64,000 bases of DNA from Branchiostoma floridae (lineage: Eukaryota; Chordata; Leptocardii; Amphioxiformes; Branchiostomatidae): the NCBI RefSeq assembly GCF_000003815.2, contig NC_049990.1, positions 21,998,798 through 22,062,797 on the forward strand, written 5' to 3'. Within the stretch, counting starts at the first letter, position 1. Each line of letters opens with the position of its first letter. The translations under genes and the position numbers were made by a program. The notes beneath the pieces are model-generated. The model worked only from the letters and a program-made list of their open reading frames with translations. It was not told the origin of the DNA and did no database searches. Of this stretch, positions 29,077-41,000 are shown one piece after another.

Positions 29077-31456
29077 ATGGGAAGCAAGCTTCGGTGCACC
29101 GTCATTTTGTTCGTCAGTGTTCTGGTTATCCTGACCAACCACAGGACCAGTGCGGAGAAGGTTCTAATGATCCCCCCACCAGCTTTGTACAGCCACTGGC
29201 TGGTACTGGCAGAAATCGGGCAGGCGTTGGTGGACAGGGGTCATACCGTCACCGCGGTTCTTCCCAGTGACCTTCTGGACACACGACTAGCAGAGAGGCC
29301 TGATTTTTCGTTTGAGACCTTTCAAGACCACGGAACCGGGGCACGAATCAAGGAATTTATAGATTATAACGTGGCAATGGCTGGACAAATGTCCGTTATC
29401 CAGACATTCCAATTAGGCATCAATGCGACCGCAACGACGACAAAACACTGTGACCTACTTCTGAGGGACAGTACCCTGGTGAGTCGCCTGAGGGCGGCAC
29501 AGTACAGTGTGGTTATTCCCGACCCCGTCTACCCCTGTGGCGCTCTGATGGCAGCCCATATAGACGTCAATCTCCCTACTGTGGCCATCCTTCGTCATGA
29601 TGTTCACTTTCAGGACGGTAAAGCTACAGGTGTCCCACTACCTCTGTCCTATGTAGCATCATTGGAACGGATTTCCTGATCAATGACTTTTCTGGAGAGA
29701 TTTCAGAACGTTTGCTTTTACAGTCTTGTCCAGATGGCGAGACGCTGGTTAGCGGGGAGTGTGTTTGACGGCGTTGCCCGGGAGTACCTCGGCGAGGGAG
29801 TAACTACACAGAGCGTCATGTCCCGTACAACCCTGTGGCTGTATCAAACCGACCCCGTGCTAGATTTTCCCCGTCCAGCCATGCCAAACATGGTCCCTGT
29901 TGGCGGACTGAACGTCCGTGAGGTCGCCCCGCTTTCCGAGGTGAGTCGGACGAGCCTAAGTTGGCATCAAGTATTAACCGTTGGTCCGATACCCTGAGTA
30001 CTATCGTTAGAAAGCGTGCCAGAGCTGTATAAAGCTGGGTACCAGATCAACTCCGAAAAAGCAGGCTTTAACGTTTAGTCAGTGATGTGTTAAATATAAA
30101 CTTGCAATTCCCTCCAGCTACTAAGTGGGTGATGTTGCTACGAGACATCTGTCAACATTGAATATTTAGATCCATAACTAGCTTGGCATTTTACCAGCTA
30201 TCAGATGGCATGCGTTTCATTCATCTAGGACCTGGAAGCGTTCATACAGTCTTCCGGACAGCACGGAGTGGTCATAGTCAGTTTCGGGTCGATTGTGAAG
30301 ACCATGGAATCGGAACAGATAGAGGTCTTCACTGCGGCCTTCGCCCGTCTCCGCCAGAAGGTGGTGTGGCGGTACACGGGAGAGAAGCCGGCCGGTCTGG
30401 GTCACAACACCAAGCTGATGGCCTGGCTGCCTCAGAACGACCTGTTGGGTACGGCACACACTCCAGAGAGATAGCACACGACTTCATATTCATTATGATG
30501 TTTTACCAATAAAACAAAGCTATGACAGGAAACCTGAATGGAGGAGTATCAATCATACAACAACAATAATGATAATCCTAGCATGAAAGTTCATCTGTGT
30601 TGGTAAATGGCATTATGGATAAACTAAACTTTAACTAGAGTTCGGGGACCTCATACCTCCATGAAATATTTATCACTTTTTTGTGGATGGTATGTATGTT
30701 TATAGTCGGTTGTATTTGAGAGTAATGGTTATAAATGTTATGGGAAAGTATTGGTGTATTTATTTAATGACACAGAGGATGTCCATCTGATTAGTAATTA
30801 TTAAAATGTGACACTTAATTGTGTAATGTGCGTTTAAGAGGTCGACGGCATATGGTAGCGTGGTGTTCCTTAAGCTTGATGTTTGGCATTTAAAATGTCT
30901 AAGGTTGTCAGCATTATTGAGCTTCGACTATTTGCCTCAGAGCGGTGTGGTGGGAGGAGTTGGGAAACTCAGAAAGAAGAAGGGATGTGGCCAACTTTAG
31001 TCAGATGGTGATTTGATTTTCCACCAATATGTCATAACATCAGCTGTTCACACGGTACAAAAACGAGATGCACACTTTCCTCTGACAGCCCTACACCAAC
31101 TGTAAGATGAATACTTGGCGCCAACCCCGTCTGCTAAAAAACAAATACCATTGGCTACGAAAGAGACAACTAACAACTGTCCCTTATCAACTAACAACTG
31201 TCCCTTATCGTAACGAAATCAGAACATCTGTATCGCCCATAAAACTTCTGACACCCAACCCATCTAAGATGAGAGGACCTAATGGCATTTTAATCACCAT
31301 GTCACTCAAATCAGCAGTACAGTATGTGAGACATCCATACCTGTTAAGCATTACCGTTAAATATACCTCAACTTCTTACAATTATACTTACGCTTCACAT
31401 CTCCATGATGTCCTAAGCAGATATAAATAAAACTAATTATCATATTCAAAAAAACT

Positions 31457-32096
31457 CGGGGTTCCCCAAACTATCTGCTTGGAGCTAAGCCCATTAACAA
31501 ATACTTAAAGCACGATGCCTGTTCCAATATATCGCAGATATAGGGGTGATTTCTGATATCATTACATCGATTATAATGACAGATACGGCGCCCAAAATCT
31601 CATCGATTCGAGCTTTTATCACACCCCACCAACACAACAAGTATGAAACCAATCCATCCAGCCGTTCTTCAGTACACAGACAGAGACACATAACAGAAAA
31701 TATAACCTCCATGACATTTCATGGAGGTAACTACTGTGCCAACTGTTACAAATATTTCAAACAGTCCTAAGCAGACATAAATAAAACTACTGGGGGTTCC
31801 CCAAACAGCTGTCACCTCACTATCTGCTTGCAGCTAAGCCCATTAACAAACACATAAAGCACGATGCCTATACCAATATATCTCAAATATAGGGGTGATT
31901 TTTGATATTATTACGTCGATTATAACGACAGATACGGCTCCCAAGATCTCATCGATTCAAGCTTTCATCACACCCCATCAACACAACAAGTATGAAACCA
32001 ATCCATCCAGCCGTTCTTGAGTAATCTTCTACACAGACAGAGACACATAACAGAAAATATAACCTCCATTCCATGACATTTCATGGAGGTAACTAA
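31457..32096 (+). repeat. Two tandem copies of a dispersed repeat in the UGT-B intron
   Basis: Copies at about 31457-31731 and 31791-32096 share GGGGTTCCCCAAAC, AGCTAAGCCCATTAACAAA, CACCCCACCAACACAACAAG and an end with ACCTCCAT...ATGGAGGT. The last part forms a short hairpin. A third, partial member with the same 3' part (AAGTATGAAACCAATCCA to CATGGAGGT) lies at about 41360-41505. This is a mobile-element-derived family, type not identified. Confidence 0.65.
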
Positions 32097-32744
32097 CCAA
32101 CACTACAAATAAGTTGGAACCTACCCCAAATTTACAGCTGACTCCGTCAGCCTTGTTCACGGAACGGACCCGTCTGCTGCAGCTTCAGGAACGTGACGTC
32201 GAAGACTCGTGACTGCAGCAGAGGGTCGTAAATGTAGATAGCCTATGTCGCCCCCCGTCTCTGTACAGCGATGGACGATGGGTGCGGATCCGATCCCTAC
32301 GTCACGATCACGTGGATGCAAAAAGCCACAAACCCGGTTTCTTGATATAAATATATCCATCATGGGAGAGTATATCACACCTATCGTACATTAATTGGCT
32401 TAGTTCTGTACAGTACCAATGTAATTTCCAAACCATACTGAGGAACATCTATACTAAAAGTATCTTTTCTGATTTTATCAATTTGACACAGGCCACCCGA
32501 AGACCAGAGTCTTCATAACCCATGCGGGTTACAACGGCGTGTGCGAGGCGCTGCACCATGGCGTACCGATGGTGTGTCTGCCGCAGTTTGGAGACCATCC
32601 CGGTAACGCCGCTCAGGTGGTGGCCAGAGGGCTGGGGGTGAAGCTAGACATCAACAGGGTGACATCAGACGAGTTGTATCAAGCCATTCTCTATGTTCTC
32701 AACACCAACAGGTACTGCTGGTTTGCATGTAGTACCAGGCAGAA

Positions 32745-33140
32745 TGCTATGAGTACGGGGCGTTTTCGGCACCAGGGACAGCACTGTGAGTGTGGAAATT
32801 GTTTAACACAAGGGACAGTGCTGTTAACGTTACCTGTGAGTTTGGAATGTGTTGAGGACCAGAGACATTGCTGTTAGTGTAAAAGTGATCAGCACCAAGG
32901 ACAGTGCTGTTAGTGTAGAAAGTGATCAGCACCAAGGAAAGTGTTGTTATTGTGGAAAGTGATCAGCACCAAGGACAGTGCTGTTAGTGTGGAAAGTGAT
33001 CAGCACCAAGGACAGTGTTGTTATTGTGGAAAGTGATCAGCACCAAGGACAGTGCTGTTAGTGTGGAAAGTGATCAGCACCGAAGACAGTGCTGTTAGTG
33101 TGGAAAGTGATCAGCACCAAGGACAGTGTTTTTAATCTCC
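32745..33140 (+). repeat. 37-bp minisatellite in the last UGT-B intron
   Basis: The unit contains GTGATCAGCACCAAGGACAG followed by TGCTGTTAGTGTGGAAA and is repeated about nine times. The last units are nearly identical. It is homologous to, but more uniform than, the array in UGT-A, so it has been homogenised recently. Confidence 0.85.
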
Positions 33141-33488
33141 ACATTCAGTGAAAATGTTACAGTCGTCTCCATGCCTCAATCCACTGATATTATGCCTTTC
33201 CGCAGCTACCGTGAGACGGCAGTCCGCTTGTCCCGCCTGCACCGTGACCAGCCCCAGTCACCCATGGAGCGGGCCGTCTGGTGGATAGAACACGTCATCA
33301 AACATGGCGGACTGCCCCATCTCCGCGCACGCGCCGTGGAGCTGCCGTGGTACCAGTACTACCTGCTGGACGTGGCTACGTTCCTATTGGCTGTCTGTGC
33401 AGCTGTACTGGGGGCCGTGTGGTACAGCTGTTCCTTCATTTATGGAAAGTGCTGTTCTAAAAGTGAGCGCAAGCTCAAGTCACAATAG

Positions 33489-34660
33489 ATCTAGACGTTT
33501 ATGATAGATACCAGGCGGAAGAGAGTTAGAGAGAGAGTTATGGGGGCAGTTGTACTCCAGACTGCCCCCGAGCACTGTGTAGTTATCAGAATAGTGTGTT
33601 AACGACAGTAAAAGTCTCAATAAAAGAACTTGCAGAAGATATCGTGCACGTGTCTGTCTCTTTACCTCAACTTTATAGAAAGCGGACAGTCGAAATGTTG
33701 ACAACTTGACACCATTAGGCCACAGCATGTAAATTTTATGGATGACATCAGCGCTTATTAATTCTCGCATGATTTCAGATAAACCATTTTTTTTCCTCTT
33801 CAGGGTTCGTTAGATAGACCAAAATAGGCAAACATGTAATGTTGTAGTCTTATAATCATACTTGTAGAAGTGACACTGGGGAGGTAGCCATGACTATAGT
33901 TGCAGAAGTGAAACTTGTTTGATAGTTGTAAAAGTGCTACAAAATATATCGCATGGAAGCCATAACTGTAGTTGCCAGCTTGGCAAGTGATACCAGTGTA
34001 CCACACTAGTATCACTTTTACTCAAGTTTACACAAGTTCTCTTCTTTAATACAGCTGCAGGAATGAATGCCTCGTTAGTTGTGATGTCACAGTTTGCCAC
34101 TTCAAATCTTGTTATGAGGTTTATGGTGTCAATTTTGAAAATGTAGCCATCTTATTTTTTGAACCATCTTGGTTTTTTTTCGCGCTATCTAATTTTTTGT
34201 ATTCTGCATAGAATACCATCCATAATATTTACTTGCTGTGGCCTTAAATATGACGTTTACCAAGGGCTCATATCCGTTAATTTCCGCACGGTGACATTAA
34301 AGATTTTAATAGCAGTCCTCATTATGTTTGAGTTAGTTACAGTCATTTCTTCCAAGTACGTACGAGCGTAGAAACAGATGGAAACTTGACATACGTGGTG
34401 ATTAACCTTTCTGGGACGGTCTGTAGACAGAAACGTCCAGTTGGCACTACCCATAAAATTCTCCAATATAGTCACAACAAATAAGATCTTTGGTTTTATA
34501 AAGTTTTATGACTGGTAAAAATTATTTCTGAAAATTTCATTGCCGATATTAGCGTACAGGTAAAGGTCAAGAATACAATAGAATACGGAAATCATATCAA
34601 TGCCATATGTTCCACTAGGAAATGCACTTATGATTACGGTTTACTACATGTAACTTATCT
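33489..34660 (+). other. UGT-B 3' flank and C1q-1 distal upstream region
   Basis: An AATAAA signal lies within AGTCTCAATAAAAGAAC near 33611. Around 33885-33990 segments containing GTAGCCATGACTATAGTTGC and GAAGCCATAACTGTAGTTGC form a short local repeat. From about 34250 the sequence matches the upstream regions of C1q-3 and the relic at 18140. No gene is seen. Confidence 0.45.
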
Positions 34661-34661
34661 G

Positions 34662-34729
34662 TATAAATATGAGTAAGCAGTGCGCTCTGACTTGAGGAGT
34701 CATTTCTTCATCTCTTCAGCCTTTGAAGG
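34662..34729 (+). promoter_or_regulatory. C1q-1 TATA box and 5' untranslated exon
   Basis: TATAAATA at 34662-34669 is followed about 30 bp later by a probable transcription start. A non-coding exon would end at GAAGG|GTGAGT (34729). It joins the acceptor TTCTCAG at 35036. The C1q-3 gene has the same layout, which supports the assignment. Confidence 0.6.
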
Positions 34730-35060
34730 GTGAGTTAAAATCTTCACTTATTTCAGGTCTACAAGTTCGTTTTCTGATATGCATTTTAGCGAAGTTCGAG
34801 AATAGTATATCTTCATAGTATGCATACTGCAATACTATTTCGTAGCTGTCCGTTTTCAGTCTTCGATGTATTGTATTGTACATATGTACTGCAATGTATT
34901 ATACATGGTGGCGGGTAGGATGAAAGCGTTAGATTGTTGTGGCTGCTGTGGCATGATGTTTCTAGAAAGGAAATAACGTAGGGTCTAATCAAATTTTGAT
35001 GTCAAACTGTATTCCAGTTCTCCTTGTTGTTCTCAGAGTTACATTTCCACAGACACAACA

Positions 35061-38000
35061 ATGGCAGTGTGGACGCTCGCAGTTCTTCTCGCCGTTTTAC
35101 AAGGTAGGCCATAGAGCGGTATACCTTATACTTGTATACATAGACTTTGAAAAGAGTTTAAGCTGAGAAACGTTATCCACCGTCATGCGCGATTACTTTG
35201 TTTCAGGGCAACGTTTAAATGAGTACGTCGCATAATATATAGTGTGTACGTAACCAGCATCCACGTGTCATTTGTGTAACTTTACTGTGGATTTACATGT
35301 CCGGAGTTCTTTATTTGGGGGTTGAAGAAAAACTGACAAAGTAACCTCTTTCTAAGCTCTGTGGTATGCATGAATCACATCATCCATGACCTTATCCGTA
35401 GGGTAACCTATATCCGTTGTATATAAAAATTGGGGTATTTAGGGATCGTTAAGTCGATGGAAGGTACTTTCACATTGCAATATTTTAAAGATATTGACAT
35501 TTCAAACCCACTTCGTTGACCTGAATTCTCTAAATACCCAGTTTTTTTTCAACATCGAATCTAGCTTACCCCACGGATTAAGGTGAACTAGCGTCACATA
35601 GTTACAGTAGCATGTGTAGTTCAATCGCTAGTTGAATCTGGCTCTGGACCCAAAGTCGTGAGTTTGAGTCACGGTTAAAGGGGCACTCCACTCCAGACGG
35701 GACTGTTATTTTTCGATAGATATTAATTATAAAAGTGACAAAGGTATGCTATGTACCATGATACGAAAGAGAACCCATCAGCCCCACGCGCATCAAAAAG
35801 CATTCAGTCTTCTACAAAACTCCCCAAGTACCCTCTAATTAAATTAAATCAATCTCAGCCTATGGCTGAATACAATGTGCCTGACTTAAGTTAGGATACA
35901 AAGCTAATTTCAGGGGCACTAAGAAAAACACGTCTAGATATGTGTTCTTTGATATCTTGTGAACAATTGACCTTCTTGGTGTGCTTAGCGCCCCTCATTT
36001 ATGCCGAAATTATTCACGATAAAGGAAGTGTCTACACGTATAGGGAATACATGGGTAGGGTCTGCATGGGTTTAGTGAGAGTCATATTGTTTTACAAACA
36101 CACGTTGCGTAATTCGCCAGAAGTGGAATTCCACAAAAGGTCGGCTGATCATGTATTCATTGATACATTATCTATTGAAAAATAACACTCCCTTCTGGAG
36201 TGGAATGCCCCTTTAATTGTGTCACTCACCCAACTGGCATGCAAGGGCTGTATGAAAGGGTTGCAGTCTTTCAATAGGATGATGCGTTAATCCGTGGTCC
36301 ACTAGTACTTCTGATTGTTCTTGGCGAAAAACAATTAAACCAGGCCAATGGATTCTCTCGATACAATGGACCTGTAAACAGTCGCGTCTGTTCTCTCTGT
36401 CCCGACCCGTGCTATTCCGATGGATGTCACCCCCGACCCTAAGGGTCAACACACGTGCAGCGACCACAGGGCCTAGGGTTACGGGACCATGCTTCAGTTG
36501 CCACCTGTCAGAGCGACGTCATTTCGCGGTAGTCTGCAGCACTACGGCGTCCAGCTGTGGAACAAACTTCCGCAGGAAACACGTAGCATGATGAAGTTTA
36601 GGACATTTAGACGCCAAGTACAACCAGTGGCTTAGCAACGATACTTTTACAGCTATGTTGTTATTTAGTGTTGTTATTTAATGTTATTGTGTAATTGTTT
36701 CTGCCCAGGATTGCCTGAAAAACAGGTCTAGGTTTGACCTGAGCTGTATTACTCCTGGTTAAATAAATAAAGTAAAGTAAAGTAAAGTAAAGTGAAAGAG
36801 TAGCTCAACCTTGCATTGGGTTCACTTGAGCTGAACTGTGGTTCGGTATCATATATTGTTCATAACATAAATATTCTACACTTTTCCCAGTGACGTCAGG
36901 GAACGTTGGCTGCCCAACAATGGTTTGCACACAAACTTGTCAAACAGCATCACCCCGTGTAAGTAACATTGGGCATTTTCAAATATAAAACTCCTTTGTG
37001 TGTTGTCATCTCATTGTTATTGTAAAAAAAATACTATTTCAAAATAGTTTTGGTACCATCAATTGTTGAAAGGCTCCAAATGTTCATTTAGGACTCACAA
37101 CACTCAAAACATTCATAAATAAATAAGTTTAGGCCAAAGCAAGTAAATGTTATGGATGGCATCTTCTGCAGCCTCCAAATATAATGATAGGGTGTGGAAA
37201 AAAACAAGCTGGGCAAATAAAACAAGCTGCCTATAATTTTCAAATTACTATAACGCTTGTATGTAGCGAGACGTGAAGTGATAAAACTTGGCTGTGACAA
37301 TCAAAGACACTTTTATTCATGTATTTTGTGATGCAATTAGAGACACTGGTGCCCACATTAAAATCATTTAACAGAATAAGATTGTCATTTCAACAAAAAC
37401 TATTACCAGACCACATCTCTATTTCCTGTATCACCATGCTACAAACCGGTAACTCTGTTTGATACACTAGGGGGTGGAGGTGTCGGTGCTATCGCGATGG
37501 CTACCGTACCATGTTAACTTAAATAGCTTAAGCTTGTTGACTGCTGCAGGTCGCCACGGCTATGTGTATGAAGTGATATCGATTCCTGCATTTATTCACT
37601 GTCTATGCAAGGCTGAATTGCCAAAGAATGTTAAAGAAGAAAACAGAAGGCAAATATAACGTTACCTGTCCTTGGTGCTGAACACCATCCACACATAGAT
37701 AAACGTGTCCCTGGTGCTGAACACCGTACACTGAAAAAACTTGTCCCTGGCGCTGAACACCATACCTGTCCTTGTTGTAAATACCCACTCAAGTAAACAC
37801 AGTGCATACGCATATATGCGCATGTCACCTTTTCCCCAATTATATATACATCATGTAACAATCCCTGGGTGCTTAGGTCAACAAAAGAGTACTTCTTCAG
37901 TTTGCCATTACACTTTTTAGTTTTGATGGGATGTTTTTGCACTTTGAAAAATAAAACAAGTTTGACAGCCCCCTTCTCCTTTTCACATCTAAATTTTCAT

Positions 38001-41000
38001 TTCTTAAATTGTAGAGATCAGACAACTTGTAAACTAGAATTGAAACAATAAAACATGGTGTCACAACCAACAAGACTCTTATTCCTGTATTCAACGATAA
38101 GTGACCCTTGCCTCAACACATTAGACTAACAATAACAAGTCTCATCTCCATTCCTGTCTGAATCTGCAAATAGCTTTGTTACAAACATTCGTTATTTATA
38201 AAGCATAAAAAAAGATTTTACTATATATAACTTGAATGAACATGCTATACCTTTCACAATCATCTGTAGAATCAAAAGAGAAGTTTTAATTTTTCAGGTT
38301 GCCTTCACCCTGACCCGTTCCACCGGTCTGGGCGTGGTGTCCAGTACAGCTGACCTGACCGTGACCTTTGACCATGTGCTGACTGATGTTGGCGGCAGCT
38401 TTACTGACGTCACCAACCCGTCCGTCTTCAACTGTCAACATCCAGGTGTCTATCAGTTCAGGTAAATTAAATACTGATCCTCATACATCGTCTTTCTTTC
38501 TTTTCCATTTTCATTTTCTTTCTATCTCTTCTTCCTCTGAACCAAAGGCCCTTTCTCTTATATTTTTTTATATTATAGGTGGCGTTACAGCAAGAATGCT
38601 GTCATAATAAGTCATTTTGATGTGAACAAGCAAACAGACATGCAATGATTGTTCACACTCAGGCTATATGTCATGATTGATATAGATTATATTTTCCAGC
38701 TTCTCGGCACTGTCACAGGCAAACTGTTCTGCCTTTGTCAAGCTGATGAAAAACGGACAATTTCAGGTTAGTTCTGTAGATTACAGGGTGATCATTTTGT
38801 CCATATCATATCATCAATGTCATGCAAGTCAAAAGTGCAAATAAAAAAGGACATTTGGGTTTTCTTTTTACATATCCAGTAATGTCTCTTACTATACCTG
38901 GTTACGCTTCGATGTCTATCAGGCATCTTCCTCAGGATTTGACTGGAGTGATGCTTCTCACAGCTCTATGTAGCTGATGTAGGTGGCGTTGTTGTGGCGA
39001 CAACACAATCCTAAACAAGCTAATTTTTGCGTTTCGCCCTCTGGCGACGAAACGCCATGTGTTGGGTTTTACCTTCAGTGCTTGCTTCGATGCATGGATG
39101 CACTGTGTCGCACAGCATGAAGACCTTCCATGTTTGTTGTTCAACCATTGCCTTATATGGCAAGACCTGCAACATTTCATGTTCAGACTTTGCCTTATAT
39201 GGCAAGGGAGCAAGAAAAGCCAGGCAGCCTTGATTTGCACGATACACATGCGACCGCATGCAACTGCTACAACTGTTCGGAAATACCATTGCATTGTGGT
39301 TTCGGACTTCAATATCCTGGAAAATGGCCATATAACATCTATTCCACAAGATTGCACAAGAAAAAAAAGATTTTATCAAGAAAGCGACCGAAAATCGACA
39401 TAAATAATACTATGTAGTGAGGTTAAAGCATAATGTACGCTCACGTATAATACACGCAACAACTTAGCTCAATCGGTAAAGTCATAGGCCTTCGGATCCG
39501 AAAGTCCCTGGTTCGAAACCGAGAGTGGATTTTTTTCTTTTTAAATATTGAAGATAATATATGAATATTCTATTTATTTATTGATATTATATTTTTATAT
39601 ATCATGTTTTTATTTATTTTAGTATTCATTTCATATATGCAAGGCCTTTGTCTTATGAACAGGACTTCATAGATTCCAAACCCGGCATTCGAATTTTTTC
39701 TGTTCATGGTAATGGAAAATACCGTGCAGCGGCTCCTATGCGCGGTAAGATGATCCTCGCAAAACACTCGCCACTAAACTACTATTCATGATGTAAACAG
39801 AGGCTCTTGATGTTGTTTGCATGAAACTCCATCAAAAACAGCGATCCTTTCTTACAGTAGCAAATGCTCCATTGTTCATTCAGTATCGACTTCATTCAGA
39901 AGTTTTCAGACAACACGGATGTGGAAAGTCACACCGCTCGACACAAAAGTATGGAAATTTTCATGAATATTAGCAAAATTATACAGGAAAACAAGGAAGA
40001 AATGTTGTAAATGCGGAAACCAGTATAATAGAGATGAGGTAGCTGTTAATTGGTTTGGATATTTGTTTGACATTTGGTAGTCAATTTAGATAGAATCTTG
40101 TCACAGTGCTGATGGTGCTTTTTCAAGTGTACACAAGTACCTGAGTATATTGATAGATTTTATAATGAACTTATTGTACATTTAAAATAAAGTTGTAAGC
40201 CAAGACCAGCTATTAAACAGTACTCCTTTCCAAAATAACAATTTTTCTTATAGACGCAACAGCCCTTGAGTGACCTTTTCTAACAGATTTTACTTTTACT
40301 AAATTTAGAGCTTTCGTAAATTTCATGCAATTGACTAACATATTAACATAATTTATGCATGGTGTTGTTCATCATTGACTAACGTACACATTAAACAATT
40401 ATAAAATTCCCATTATTAATCATAAAGCGGTTTTGCAATTTTTACATTATTAAAAATTATGTAAATAAGTTCCTCATTACCATAATTCGTATCTGCTTAT
40501 ATTCCACCTATCATAATGAACATGTGTTACATTTATTGAAGTCCAGCTATTTAAAACAATGGAATTATACAATTTTTTCATTAATTATGTAAATTAAGTC
40601 CTCATTTGCATAACATGTATATCATTATGAACATCTTTGTCTAAGGTATCCGCATGCCTAATATGATGCCAATCCGTCAATCCTTTCTGCAGTTATCCTC
40701 TTTGGAATGTCTTGACAACAATGCCCCTGCAGTTAAGAAATTAAATGTTAGGGGGATGAAACTTGTCCCACTTTGTCATGACACTAAAAGCTATCTACCA
40801 CCCAAATATCAAGACCATATCACGTCCAGGACAAGAGATACATAGAAAAAACTGCTATGATGGAATATTCCCATTAACTATGCAAATGTATTCCTATTTT
40901 GCATAATTAGTATTTCATTTTGTAAAACATTGTCTAAGGTACCTACATACCAAAAATCATTAAAATCCGTTGTTCCCTTCTTGAGTTATGAAAAGTCCTT

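Larger units (their letters stand above)
29077..33488 (+). pseudogene. UDP-glycosyltransferase B with an in-frame stop in exon 1
   Basis: The gene has the same four-exon structure as UGT-A: 29077-29940, 30229-30448, 32492-32711 and 33206-33488. All splice sites are intact and the exon 2-3 lengths are identical. Exon 1 encodes a signal peptide, His40 (YSHW) and the expected catalytic Asp149 (PDPVYPCG). At 29677-29679 a TGA interrupts the frame just after SLERIS. Compared with UGT-A, three separate single-base deletions lie within about 30 bp, so the frame is restored afterwards but now reads through TGA. The rest, through FITHAGYNG, the membrane helix and a KLKSQ ER signal, is undamaged. It is either a very recent pseudogene or carries a sequencing or assembly error; the clean 3' half favours one of these over old decay. 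Confidence 0.8.

Noticed and set aside
29683-29997. Separate gene starting at MTFLERF
   Set aside because: It is the same frame as UGT-B exon 1, after the in-frame TGA, and aligns with the corresponding part of UGT-A.
36409-36591. Independent small gene
   Set aside because: The better frame in this region is the C-terminus of a LINE ORF2 followed by its simple-repeat tail.
39460-39529. Functional tRNA-Arg
   Set aside because: D-arm and T-loop motifs are present but the acceptor and T stems do not pair well, and it lies inside a repeat-rich insertion.
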